Assembly (NCBI RefSeq): GCF_000224145.3
Contig: NC_020173.2
Coordinates: 2,131,494-2,195,493 of the forward strand
Direction: 5' to 3'
Source of the DNA: Ciona intestinalis
Lineage: Eukaryota > Chordata > Ascidiacea > Phlebobranchia > Cionidae
DNA length: 64,000 nucleotides
Below, in pieces: positions 11,612-24,600 of the stretch. The first letter of the stretch is position 1; the number at the start of each line of letters is the position of its first letter. Under the pieces are notes generated by a model. It searched no databases. It saw nothing but the letters and a program-made list of their open reading frames with translations, and was not told the DNA's origin. The translations under genes were made by a program, and so were the position numbers.

Positions 11612-14600
11612 TTAGTTTACGCGTCTTCTTCGTTTGTATTGTCGAAAAACAGTCATTTTGGGAAGCGCATTGTCCCGCTTTTTTCGATTGAGCGTTTTCG
11701 CATTACTTGCATTCGGCTCCAGCGGTCGCCATGAAATTTCAACCCTGTGTAAACTTTTAAGGCCTGTAAATGCCGAGCGGAACACGGTCTCTGGCAGTAG
11801 TAAGTTGTCTTGTAGAAAGATACCTATAATGTGTTTACACACTATGTTAAAATTCTCGGCATATGCTATACATGACTGAAGTAAATTCCACACGCAACAG
11901 ATTTCGCATCTTTTGGAAGAAAATTTTATTGCTAATTTATTTAGTTTGAATGCTAGTGTATAACATTGCCTTGTGTTTAGTGCCCATAGGTGGGCAAAAG
12001 TATTAATCGTTACCGTGTGCGGCACGCGTTAGATGTGCCTAGGGCAGGAAAGTGCGGGTTTCAATTTGTGCTTTTCTCTTGAAACTGACAACTTTTTTTT
12101 AAATAAGTGACGTTTTGTGTAAATTTCAGTCAGTTGTGCTTTTAGATGAAAAGTCGCAACAACATAATATTTAAGTGTAACACAAACTGTAAAATATGTA
12201 AAATGTCTACCTTTTAATTTTGGAGCGGAGAAAAACGCCATCTTTCGAATTTCGGTAATCTTGTTGTTTTGGAGGTAAAGATATTCAACATTAGGTGGAA
12301 AAAACCGTGGTAACCTCACAAGTTCGTTGCTGCTTAAATCTAAAACCTGTAAATATCTAAGTTACATAAGTGTATCATATTCGGTAAATCAATTTGATAG
12401 AACTAAAAAATTAACAGTGTAGTATTCCCTAGGGATGCAGATTACAAAATTTCGAATCCATGAGATTCGAATCCTTTTTTTTTTACGGGATTCGGTATTC
12501 TGTTTAATGACCATCACACGTCATCTTTTAAACTATATTAACAATTTTTGAAACTTAATAATTTAAAAGAAAAATATTTTTGTGTTTGTGGGACTTTCGA
12601 GAGTATACGTTACGCAACGTTTTTTCATAGCCTGCTATACGTTTCATGACGCAAAAATTACCCAATAGTACAATTTTTGATCATTTTACAGCTCATGATC
12701 CAACAAGGCTGCTATAAAAGAGTCTATAAACTGACTTATGTGGGTAAAATTATTTTTCCTATAAATATAAAAAGATTCGAAATTCTAGATTCGGAATTCT
12801 AGATTCGAATTAAAGTATTCTAGGATATCCTAGAATACCTAATTATTCTGTAATGTGCATCCCTAGTATTCCCTCGGCGGCTTGTATTTTGAATGGAGTA
12901 GACCTCCCGTTGCATATACACATGTGAGCTTGCACTTGCGTTTGTTGTATTGTATACTGAACTGTCCATATTGATCGTGTGTTCTATACGCATAGGACCA
13001 ACACGCTCAAGTTTGGGGACTATATTAGCCTTACCTGTATATTTGTGTTCACTTTGAAAGCGTTCAATGGAATTCCTTCACTTCGAATACGATTGTCGGC
13101 CATTCCTAATTGTTTCAGATATGGCATTCTTGAAAATGATCGTAGTGGTATCTTTTTTATGTGGTTTCGATTAAGTAGCAGAGTCGTCACGTTTCTGTAG
13201 GGCACAAAATAGTTATATGTTGTGTTAAGGCGCATGGCGATATTGTTGTGAGCCTTTTACGTCGCGGAATCTATTTGCTGGCCTGGCTAAATGACGCCTA
13301 TCGGTTTATCCGCCACCTGATACTAATCTGCGTGTACACAGTTACGGTTACGTCAGACATTATTTTAAGACGCGAAGCTGATGACAGTTAACGAAGAATT
13401 TGTCGTGTTAAAGCGCAAATAATTATAGGTCGGGAAATTGAGAAATGTGCACGAAAACTAAACAAACGACAAGATCAAAATGAATGAAATAATTTCCTGG
13501 ATAAAAAGGTGCATAAAATCTTCTCATTTTTGATCGTGCTCATCTTAATGCATTGAAGCTTATGTCAATATTTTTTTCGTATAATGCATTTAAAATTGCT
13601 CGGAACATTGCACCTGTCGTATGTGCTGATGAGTGAATCATTTATCAAAACACGGAGCGTGGAAAGGGTGTATAGTTTAATAAATCTTAAGAATCACTTT
13701 ACAAACACCGCCTGTCAATCATCTTACCTCGGTAGACCTGGCACTGCACGCAGCTGATTCCCGGACAAGTCAATTCGGTTCGCCGATTTCAGTTTTCTGA
13801 ATGTTCCCCTTGCAATTCGCTTGTTGGTCAGTTTATTATACCGCAAGTCCAACTCTTGAAGGGTCCTCGTGTGTTGGAAAACTTTGTTGCTGATCGATCG
13901 GATCTTGTTGTTTAGTAGAATAAGACAATGTATCCTGTATAAGAAATTGCATGAAATACTATTACAGTACGTTGGGGTAAAAAGGAACACCTTTTTATTC
14001 TAGTTTCTCGTCCCATTTGGTAGTAATGAAAGAACACTCAAAGAATTATAAAACCGTATCCTCGTGTCTCCAATAGACCAGTGTTAATTGTTTAAAAAAA
14101 ACATTAAAACACTGTCGCCATTTTCGCCTATGCTGAAACTTGTAGATTATATCGGTGTAAAGGTGACATGCTTCGTAAAAGGTTACACCAACACACCTGT
14201 GTACTTTTGAACTGTATATACCCCCTTTGTTGAGCAACACGCATTATATACCCTACCTGCGCGTTGTGCATATATGCCAGCCAATACAAATTCAGTTTTA
14301 GACATAATTAGACAACAGTAAATAATCAATATATTCGGTTCTTTAGAACAAAGACAAAATGTTTATTTCTGCCTGTACGTTGTTATACCAGTACTATAAA
14401 GTAGTGTGTTTTTCCATCTCAATATATTTGTTATAATTCCATAAAATATTCTTCCTGGTATATAGCAATAAAACATTGGGTAATGGGTCAACTATGGTCT
14501 AAATCCCAGGGCCCAGGGCGTGTCACGCTGCTGGGCCTCACCCGTTTGGAATAGAATGTGGCAGTAAAACCTTATACCTTTTTGGTAGTGGTTCTGGTAT

Positions 14601-17600
14601 TTCTGTAAGATGGTTTCCGAACATCCGTAGAGTGTGTAGGTTGTGTAGGTTACGCAACGCTCCGCTTTCAATTCCACCCGACCGAATATTGTTTTGATGC
14701 AGCAGCAAATACTTCAGTTTCTAAGTCATATAAAATAAGTTTAAAAGGTATCTAAATTTGTCTGCGAAAAAACTCTGATTAAATCTCCATTGTGTACGGA
14801 GAAATAAGCATCTAAAGTTTGCCAGTCCTTTGAGATAGGTAATTCTAATCTGCCTTTAATATCGGGACTAGTAATGCGTCATAGTTTGGACGATCATTAT
14901 CAAGATATTGGTTTGTGACTTATGTATAAGGTAGTACAATACCGAGCATTGTTTAAAGGGTAAATTATATGGATTAAGTTTGTTATTGCCCAGTGGTTAC
15001 GCGTATCAGAAATTTAAACGCTAGCCAAAAACTTTGCCAATATTTTCGGAGAAAATTCGTAGATCAGTCGCCAATAAAAGGCTGTTTACTTTTCTTGACA
15101 AGCAATATGCATAACATGTTCTTAACGCCTCATAGTATAAAGCCCTTGTTATAGCTGGCATTATATCAAAGGGAGGTATACGCTGAGTGATAAGAAAGTA
15201 TATTTTTTCTTCTGTAATCGACCATCAATCTACAGAGACTAGAGATTTCTTTTGAACATAACAGACTGCCCAATTTAGCAGGAACTCTAATGCGATTATA
15301 ATGCGCTTGCCGACAAGCGCTGTATCATCGGACAAAACTATTGAAGTGAACATTACGAACGTCAGTCAATTCCACTGCTTGCATAAATTGCATTCTTCAT
15401 TATCGTGCCTGAAAGTTGTGATATACTACTGACGCACCGTTTTGCTTTTGTTTTGTCATGGTACGTGGTATTCGAGATTGCAAGGATAAGGCTTATAGTA
15501 ATTTAAAGACGAGCTTGGACAATAACTCCTACTTTTAATTGTAAACCATCGGTGCTGCTATGTTTAAAATTTTATCAAAAAACGCTAAAAGTGAGGCACA
15601 CGTTATGCTTAGCTTTTGTGTGAAGTGGTATTTTTTTGCATTTTAAAATCGACTTTTAATTACTCTGATAGCATCAGTGTGTGTGTGTATTACAAATTTA
15701 AGAATAGAAATCAATTTTGAGTTTATTTATCCATGCACAATACCAGGGTCAAAAATCGATTAAAGCCTAGCGAGTAAAAACTACCACTGCCACCTGAGAC
15801 CTTGAAAACTACTATAACTCGGTTGTAAAGTCTGGCATGTTGTACTTTAAAACATTTCGAAGACATAAATTCCGGATCGATTGGTTTAAAAGAAGCGTTT
15901 ATCGTAATATTAGTCATTAATGTGTCCGCCACCCAAACTTACAGGGTGATTAAGTTACAAAAAGTACAAACGCAGCCTTGATAATGCTTTACCGAACCTA
16001 TAAGTGACTTGATTAAGTGACCGTCTTATCTCGTAGACACACGCCACTTACGCCCTTCAGAATAAAAACAATATAGATCTTTTCGTTTTTTTGTAAATAA
16101 CCATGAATTGTCAGGTTTGATTTTGGTTAAGGTGGTAAATGAAAAAATGATGGTGTATGAACCTTAAATTTGTTTAGATTTAACTCGTAAATCATTAAAA
16201 AACGTTGAATATTGATATTTTTCCAAAAAAATGAACGCTTCGCGTTTAAGTTATAAAACGGCACGATTTCTGTATGTTATGCAAAACACACTAATAACCA
16301 GCAAGCACTTATAGATTCATTCGCCATACAGCCCCAAATATAACAACCTAGCTTCACTTACTTTGAGTCTGCTCGTTGCGTTTCGTGAAACTCTGGTTAT
16401 TTCGTTCCCTTCGAGGTGAAGTCGGTTCAAACTGCGGGGAAGATGATGCGGTATTTCCCGCAGACTGTTCCTTGATAGGTCGAGGTACTCGACCCTGTAA
16501 TGATGTATGAAGAACTAAGTTGTTTAATGCATCATTCAACGAGTTGTCGGTAAACCGCTCAAGATAACGCGAAACAGCTATATATGTGCTCGCTGGTGTG
16601 TATATAACTCGTGAGTGATATCGACATGGAAAATCTGTATAGTACTTTATTCTGAAATTTGCCGGTTTAACTAGAAATCGGAAGATCGTTGAAATAGTTT
16701 TCGGTTTGGCAGTGTATACTTTGCGGCTACTTTAATGCTACGTGGTGTTGCTAAATCGCACTATCCGTTACCATAAAAAAAAGTATTTGTTATAGCAAAA
16801 TGTGTCGCTGCTAGACAAAAACGTATTGTGGGCAACTATAAGCACTTGGTACGACGAAATGTGCCCTTGTACAAAAATGCATCACGAAGGAAAATAAACA
16901 AATTATAACAGCATTTACTGTTCCTAGTTGTTTTATTCTTACCCACGAAGTCCAGCAAACGATTTTCGTTTTATTCCATCGCTTGAAATGTTGTTTCGCT
17001 GCAGGAAAAGGACACGAACATTTCGTTTATGCCGAAAGGTTCCCGGTGGTAACTCTTGTAGACTGTTGTTTTGTAGATAAACCTGATAAGATTTATTTGT
17101 ATGTTTCCTGTGGTATTTATTGTCGATTGTGTTTTAAACAATAAACAATGGTCTATGGGAATCGCCAGGATACGATTTTAAAATTATTTGAATCTTTTTT
17201 GTTTAAAGGGCCTAAACACACCCCACGTCACTTTTATTTTTTATGGTAAATTCATAAAGCGACCGTTTTATTGATTCCAAAAATACTTTGCTTATTAAAA
17301 TTGGTCCAGTATAGGCGGAGATATTCGTCCTCAAACAGTGATCTCTAGCGCTATCTTTTTTTTACTACGAGCTCCGTGATTGTGACGTAGGAACGTACTA
17401 GTCACGTGACTGATTCATTCGTAAAAGCGAAACCTGCGTTTTTTTGTGCTTTTTTGCTTTTTTTTATTCTCTTGTTTTTCGCTGAAAACACTGCCTCTCG
17501 CCTTTCTGAATGAGAGCGGCCACGCTTCAACAATTTTGTTACGTGTTTGTCACGTGGGTAGTACACTTCTCAATTTTTTTCGCCACGCAACTTTCAAATC

Positions 17601-20600
17601 AGTTTTTTGAATTTCACGGTGTTTGAGCTGGAATATCTTTGGTTATACAGAACCGATTAAAACAAGTAAGGTGTCGTTGGAATTAGAAAAACACACTCTA
17701 TCGATTAAAGCGAAGTACATTTGGGGTGTGTTTAGGCCCTTTAATACTAAATGGAAGGAGAAACTAGAACGAAAAGGTGTCCCATCTCCCCCCACCCTGC
17801 TATATATTTATTATCTATGTTATATAGTAGGCCCGAAAAAAATGGGACAGCTTTAGCACATATAACATTCAAATATCCTGATGGGTTTTAAACAATTAAC
17901 AACGGTCTGCTATGCTCGAAGTAGTAAGAATACGATTTTATGAATCTTTTGTTTACTACCAAATGGAACGAGAAAATAGAATGAAACGGTCTTCTATCTT
18001 TCTCCACCCTACTATATTATTTATAGCCCGTACTGTGGCGGGTAAGAAGATTTAAAATCCGCAACTATAGCTTTGGTTAGTTTCTGTAGTTAAGAAAATA
18101 TTTTGTTAGACCTTTGGCGAAATTTTAGCGATGGTTGAGTCTTTCAAAGCAGCTTATACCTTTGTATATTGATATAGTTCTGACAAAGGTTGAAAGGTTA
18201 TGTAATTTTACCTCGTTTTCAAAGGGAACACCTAACAACTTTCTCTCTTATTTAATACCATCAAAATAAAAAAGAAGATAACGTTTTTCGTGACAAAACC
18301 ATTATTTACTAACGGTTATAATTACTTTAAACGAATCCGGGCACCAAGATATCCGGTTTATGAAAAACATAATGTATTTGCCGGATAGCAAAATTCCGAC
18401 ACGCCATTAGACAAAGTTAAGTCGAGATTCGGGGTGCGATATATCTAATTTCTTTACCATTTCCGCGGAATCCGGAATCAAAGGCATTCGGGTGATTTGG
18501 TTGCTTGATAAAGTCATTTCCACCAGTTTTCGAAGACTGCGGAAAATTCCGCGCCGTATTCCGTCATCTGCAAGACGGTTGTTGTGAAGATAAAGATTCC
18601 GTAGTTGGGACTTCAAGGCCAGAGCTGCCGGGTCTATTCGCTTTATTTCGTTTCCTGTAAGTGCAAAAATATCACAAAGTTGAATGATATTCGGTGCATG
18701 TTTTTTTACGCGGTAGAATAAAACATAGTAGCGAATTTTTGGTAAATATCTGTTTTGAACATTTTTGGTGATTTTTGAACGTATTTCATGATTATTATTA
18801 CTCAAACTTACCCAAAATGTAAATATGGACAAGCCGTAACGATTTAAAACATGTACAAACCGTAACCTTGCGATTTGTGTATATTTATAAAATCAGAAGG
18901 GTTCACTTCAAAATAATACCATGTGTTATGATAGGCGTACAAAATGTCAAAAGTGTTTAACCTGCTGACCAGTATCTACGTTTTACAACTTCATTAAAGA
19001 TGTTTTCATGCGTAAATCAACGACGCAAGCCTCAAACTTTAAGTTTTATTTAGAATCTAAATGACGTGGTAGCTTATGGTGTACACAAAGCCGATTGCTT
19101 TTAGCCAGTTAAGATTGGCATATTTTACCGCATTTTCAACATACTTTCATCCCAGTACACCTGATCGTATTTCGCCAGAATTTCGTTTAAATGTATGGCG
19201 CATCAAGTTGATAGCCCGACAAGCATATTTCAGCAACTTGCAGGGAGATCCGCTTTTACGATAAAGTGGAAACGTAGGTTGTTGGTTCGAATAATAATCG
19301 CGGTCGTGTGGAATGTCAAAACTGACTGGCAGCTTAAATTGCCTGTGCAATTCACCGAGAGAAATATAAGTTTGGTATTTAAAGAAAAAATATCCTGATT
19401 TTTCTCTGCGGGTTTAGTATTCCTGTTATTTATGCCGACGCAACAAGAGACGTGTCGCTACTATACCTGTATGTGGCAGTTTGCGTTTACTATGGAACGA
19501 ACGTGAACTAAAGATTTGGCAAGCGCGGATTGGTAATTTGGTTAGCATACCCCAAATCCAGCAACCGTACTTTAGCTTACATATGGCCGTCTTTATAAAA
19601 ACATGGATAACACGCTGTAAACGCTGCAAAGACGGGAGTGCACGGGTATAAATGGCCTGCGCGACTGCTTAATTGCAAGGCTAGACGGCAGCCAAGAAGT
19701 TTAATATAAATATGATGTATAGTATTACCGCACGGTCTGTAGCGCTAGACTATTGTTGATGCCAAAAGTCAAACGCTTTGACCTGTGTTACTATCAGATC
19801 GCTGTTATAAACACATACACACAGTTAAAATGCCGATCTTAATGCACACGTAAAACAACACCGATACGACATCCAAGGGTACTTGGTTACGTCACCGACT
19901 TGTTCCTTACTTCTCTGGCCAGAAAAGCAATTTTTCTGACGCGCCGCAAACGTAAACGTCACGCTATGGGTTGGCTATGTAGAAACAAACCTGCTAAATG
20001 GAGCGTTAAAAGAGAATCCGGCAAACCGGCCGGCACTTTGCGAAGCCTATTGTTTGATAGGATCAGGTGGTACAAGTTGCTTAGCGGGGCAAACGTGCTC
20101 GGGGGGAGTCCCTCTTCCGATATCATGTTCCACTGTAAATCCAATGTTTGAACGAGCGGGCATTCAGTGAAACACTCGGAGGATAAAGCTTCCAATCTAA
20201 AACCGCAAATTGCTTTCTGAAATTAAACTATTGGAAAGTACGCTCTAGGTAAATACACGGAAAGCCTTTGATCAAAATGAACACGAGATGGTTTGCGGTT
20301 TGATAACTCAATTACATTCAACTAATTTCGATACATGGGTCTTAATAGAAAAGCAGTGCATTTTTAAAAGTTCATTAAGTTTGTCAAACGCATTCGTATT
20401 TTTAAACTGCGGCAGCTATCAGAATAAGGCGGTAAAGTTTCCGCTTACTTGTTGTTAGTGAGAATGAGGTAAACTGTACTGCCCGAGATATTACTTGGCA
20501 CAAACTGCAGATCGGCTTCGCTGCAATCGACCCTTTCTGGTGACGAACAGTGACAGGAATCTGGGCAGGCTAAACCATCACCTAAAAAATTCAAAAAACA

Positions 20601-21112
20601 ACAACTTTGGACATCAATGAAGATGGTTTTGGTTTTTGAACCGAAACGTTTGAGATAAAATCGTTCCATGCATATGGGGTGTAATGTTTGCATTAAAACT
20701 GACCGGAAAACCAGTGCTTTATAAACATAAACTCTCTCATAAAAAATGGACTTGATCAATGTGGTAGCGCAGATTGTTCGTTGTATTGCATTTGTTACCG
20801 TGCAGAACACGTTCGCCTTGTTTTGGTGTACGCACCCGGAACAAACAAGGTTACTACTTCTATAGTCTGGTGTAATGCCCTTTAATTCTTTCGGCGCCAG
20901 GACCGCATAAATTTAACCCCTGCAAACGCCCGACCGGCCTTGGTCATCTTTTTGAATATAAAGGGTTATGTTGTTCAGCTGTACTGTTTGGCAGTTACCC
21001 AAAGCCGAATGCGACTAGTTTCTTACTTACCTTTAAAAACGAGTCGTTGGTATTCAGTTTGGCTTCCAACTTTGTAGCTGGCTAAGGCGGTGGCCCACAA
21101 AAATGCACACAT
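11612..21112 (-). CDS. podocan-like small leucine-rich repeat proteoglycan
   Basis: Exons in transcript order: 21112-21031, 20581-20449, 20196-19991, 18654-18458, 17082-16943, 16494-16362, 14720-14578, 13934-13728, 13194-13035, 12346-12211, 11823-11612. They join without a stop to 582 aa. Residues 1 to about 18 (MCAFLWATALAS...) form a signal peptide. A cysteine-rich LRRNT follows at C33-x3-C37-x-C39-x7-C47, then about twenty tandem LRRs (LxxLxLxxNxL, e.g. LNRLHLEGNEI, LQELDLRYNKL) to near residue 530, and a short basic tail ending YKRRRRVN. Several N-glycosylation sequons are present. LRR spacing with recurrent IPxxLPxSL segments and the length match podocan (class V SLRP), a secreted matrix protein that binds collagen in vertebrates. 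A C-terminal disulfide cap is not visible. Introns carry several transposons. Ortholog assignment within the family is inference. Confidence 0.88.
12430..12865. mobile_element. 436-bp hAT-like nonautonomous element
   Basis: Termini TAGGGATGCAGATTACA and TGTAATGTGCATCCCTA are inverted with one mismatch. They are flanked by a perfect 8-bp direct repeat GTATTCCC (12422-12429 and 12866-12873), the target-site length of hAT elements. The interior is AT-rich, with no ORF and repeated GATTCGAAT/ATTCTAGGA motifs. It lies in an intron of the LRR gene. Confidence 0.85.
13966..14115 (+). mobile_element. MITE family A, partial copy
   Basis: The left end (GGGGTAAAAAGGAACACC) and the interior (CCCATTTGGTAGTAA..., AAAACCGTATCCTC) match the family. 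The right terminal repeat is missing. Located in an LRR-gene intron. Confidence 0.7.
17122..17806 (-). mobile_element. MITE family A copy split by another element
   Basis: Family interior occupies 17122-17206 and resumes at 17741-17806 with the right end GGTGTCCCATCTCC...CCCTGCTATATA. The break is exactly at a TTAA where the 534-bp element is inserted. Confidence 0.8.
17207..17740. mobile_element. 534-bp TTAA-flanked (piggyBac-type) nonautonomous element
   Basis: Perfect 19-bp terminal inverted repeats AGGGCCTAAACACACCCCA are flanked by TTAA on both sides (17203-17206, 17741-17744). TTAA duplication is typical of piggyBac-type transposition. No transposase ORF is present. Removing the element and one TTAA leaves a continuous family A MITE, so this insertion is younger than that MITE. 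Confidence 0.85.
17824..18016 (-). mobile_element. MITE family A copy
   Basis: The left end ATAGTAGGCCCGAAAA is diverged. The interior reads TAAACAATTAACAACGGTCT and the right end TTTCTCCACCCTACTATAT. It abuts the split copy ending at 17806. Confidence 0.75.
18898..19039. repeat. 142-bp dispersed repeat, copy 1
   Basis: It shares long stretches with 21481-21620, including AGTGTTTAACCTGCTGACCAG and AAATCAACGACGCAA, in the same orientation. It lies in an LRR-gene intron. No terminal repeats were recognised. Confidence 0.75.
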
Positions 21113-21480
21113 TGTGACGTAACAGTACTTTTCCATTTGGCGCGAAAATTTAAAACACAGCACAATTGAATAAAATAAACTACGCAAGATCTGTAATTGG
21201 ATAGGGTAGTGTTTGGTGGGTTAAGGCTCAGAATTGGTACCATTTCATATGCGTTTTGCTCAAAATAAACCACCAGCCGGTTATTTTCGGTATTAACCGG
21301 TTTATCGATAAATAGATGCGGATTAAAGTCGAGCAGATAATAGTTTGTTTGAGAGGAAATCGAGACTACTAGACCGCGTGGAATACACATGGTATTGTTG
21401 CGTAACTATTACGTAACAATAGCGTCTCGATAACGCTGCTTCCGTATTGAATAGCTTAACAATAGTGTGTTGGATTACGA

Positions 21481-21620
21481 TAAGGTTTCACTTTAAAATG
21501 ATACCATTTGCTATGATGGGCGTATCAAATGTCGAAAGTGTTTAACCTGCTGACCAGCACGTTTTACGACTACATTGAAGATGTTTTCACGCCTAAATCA
21601 ACGACGCAACCCTCATAGCA
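21481..21620. repeat. 140-bp dispersed repeat, copy 2
   Basis: Direct-orientation partner of 18898-19039, about 370 bases upstream of the LRR gene's first coding exon. The two copies differ by scattered substitutions. Confidence 0.75.
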
Positions 21621-24600
21621 TTCTCAGTCGTGCTAATTCATCTGATAAGACGACGATTTAAAGTTTACAACCTAGCTCGGGTTAGAGCTGGTGAGAAGTT
21701 CTGCAACCTTCAAGGGCCATTCTGCAGATAACTGATAACCTTGTCAGTCAAACTAAGCGTCGTGTGTGGCTCTGTTTGCTGCAGCTTTAATCCCAAACCA
21801 ATTTCAACCGCTGTGAGCTGGGATTTCAATTTCATCTTATGATATCTTCATAAACAAATTTCACCACTTCATAGATTTCAATTTGCTATCAAACTGTCTA
21901 GTTCAAAGTTTTGTTCCGTGGAATCTAAAGATATTTTGTCAAGGGCTTAAAAGAATCTGACTCATTCTAACACTGCCACAATGTTATTACATAGATACGT
22001 GGGATAAACTAGCTCGCCTTTCGACCTAGCATTAGTTTCAGATCCGCAGCCTAACCACACAGCAAAGAATGGTCCTGGACGACGCAAATCCGACTTGGCC
22101 ATCCGTATTAACAATGCGATGTTTGCATACGCTGCTAAACACACAAAGTACTTGCCTTGCAGCCATAAGCCATATAAATACGGCCCTCGCACAAGCAAAA
22201 TCCCGGTATGCGCCATTTAACTTGACCGAACATGTTCCGTGGTACGTTCATGCTCGGCAGATGTAAATCGACCGTCACTATGCTGGTTTTAAGGTCTTAG
22301 ACGTAAGTTTTTGCTGCGCAGCCAATTCATCCAAGTTAAATAGGGCCAACGATAGCATTTATTTCGGGTAGCCGGATTTTTGTGTATTTTATGATTTCCC
22401 GTGATTTCAGCTGTCCATTTACAAAATCTATTGAAGTTGACATCGCGAATTTTCAAGCCGCATTGTTAATAGCAGCGACGCCGTGTAATTTCATATCTTT
22501 TAAATATCTGACACAGTTTCCGCTACTGAAACTGGTACATAAACTTGGGGTCTCGTAATCCTTACCGGTGTTTGTATGTGTTCGAAATACGATCGTTATA
22601 CGGCCGCACGGAAATAACTCGTTTAGCAGGGCGGTAATTTAGCCCCGAGGTGAAGCTGAATTGGGCGTTTGATGACACGTTCCTCATTTTAAAACACGGC
22701 TACGACGTGGGACAATTTATCGAACCTGTAACTTTAGACGCAAGTTGCGTGCTGACAATGCTGTCTTTGATACTAGCATCCGACGCTCGGGTTTGAAGCA
22801 CCGCCGAGTTATTCGATCCAAATTCCCGCAGAATTTACGCTTTTCGCCCGATGTTCACAAACTGTAGGTAAATCTGCTAGCTACTACGCAATATTAAAAC
22901 ATTTAACGATCATAATATCTGCTGCGTTATTTACGACATACTTCAAGCTTGTTTGCTCCGTTACATAGCAGCAGAAAGAAAAACACTCCTATATGAACCA
23001 GCACTGCTCACAAACTAGCTGCAGGTGCTTGACCTAAAACAGATATTAAGAAATGCTGCGACCGCCTGCAGAGATCTGGTAAACAAGCCCTAATGATTTA
23101 TCCAACACCCAAATCCGTCGCGGATTACTTGGCAACACTCATCACCAAACTGTTGGGTAAACCTCAGCTTTTGGTATGCCAGACAGCGGCGCAAATTCCT
23201 GCTCAAATGGGGGTTGTTGTTGAGTGTGAGATGCAATATGATCCTTACGTGACTAGTCACTCGTCAAGAGGTTGTGATTTGTGCACACGGAAAGGTCCCT
23301 AAATCTCTAACTGTTACACTTGCTTATTGGGAGAAATTAAACCTCGCGCTGACCTAAGAAGTCTATGGTGCAATTAATCGCATCCGGGATGTCTGGGAAT
23401 TGCCATACTCTGCTCTTGAACCTGACCTGCACCGACAACGAACTTAACTGCATCGAGAACTTAACGATGCGACGGCCGAAATTAAAGCCCGCGGTTCCGG
23501 CCAATTTCTTCCGCCCGTCCCCCTGTCACGTGGTGACGTGTTAAGCCAAGCGGAACAACTACGGTCGTAAGTCGGGCTCGGCAAACGAGCGAGATCGACT
23601 TGCGTAGAATAGTTTTCTAAACATTGAAAAATTGCCGAAATAACCTGGAGTTCAGACCCTTCAGAAATCTCTCTACCCTTTAGCTTAAATTCTGAAATAT
23701 CACCGAATTTATACAGTTGTGTACCACGGCAATATTTTATGGGTCTTGCTTCGATGGAATCGTACCAACATGGATGTTGTTTTATACGCGACAACCCAGT
23801 TTGTTACGTAACAATGTCAAACAGAAAGTGGTGTTTGTGGCAAAACAAGCCATTTCCGCTTCACATTGCTCAAGTTGTTTTCTTGGGCTCAACGTGACCG
23901 TCGTGCATATTTTAAAAGTCAACTCATTCTTATCTCATTCGTTAATATTTACCAAAGTAAAATCTGCGAATACCATTCGCGTACTTTACCTGGAAAATGA
24001 CGCAATCGCCTATACCGCCACACGCATATGCCAAAAGCGCCTATTGAAATAACTTGCTACATCAGACGCAATAACGCTTGACCGGCTTTTAATTCGCTTC
24101 AGTGACAAGATAATGCTACCGGTTGCCGGAAAACGAGGTTAATTTTGGTTCGGATCATTCGTTGGGTTTAGAAGTTAAACGCGCGATTCCAAACAACTAG
24201 GCACGGCATGTGTTTCTGCTCGATACGCTGTTTTGATATGTTAGGTCCGCCTTACGGGAGTGCTGGCACAAAGAGAAGCGCTTTTTAATTACGCCAGCTT
24301 AAACCACTCTACTACCGTCTTATTTACACAATGCGGGAACCCTTAAATTAACAGTGACCTTGCCCAAGAAAGGAATTCTTTGCCCGCGAACAAAACGGGT
24401 CAAAGACGGAGCGACCGAATGCTCAGTTCTGCTGACGGGTCGAGTGCCTATTGTGTGCACGGTGTCCTTTATAGTTCTTAATACTCTATATGTCTGTGCG
24501 ATTTAAAACTGCCAAAAACTGTAAAGGGGAGCGCTCAATTACCGCATTTGTGGATTAACTGGTGTACCGTTAAAGATGGTATTACAGGGCAGAACCGCAT

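Noticed and set aside
15723..15932. Possible extra LRR exon on the minus strand
   Set aside because: The peptide lacks the LxxLxLxxN pattern. Exons 16494-16362 and 14720-14578 already join in phase 0 across it with continuous repeats.
23444..23794. Minus-strand 116-codon ORF
   Set aside because: No domain; it overlaps a plus-strand coding-like stretch that is itself weak.
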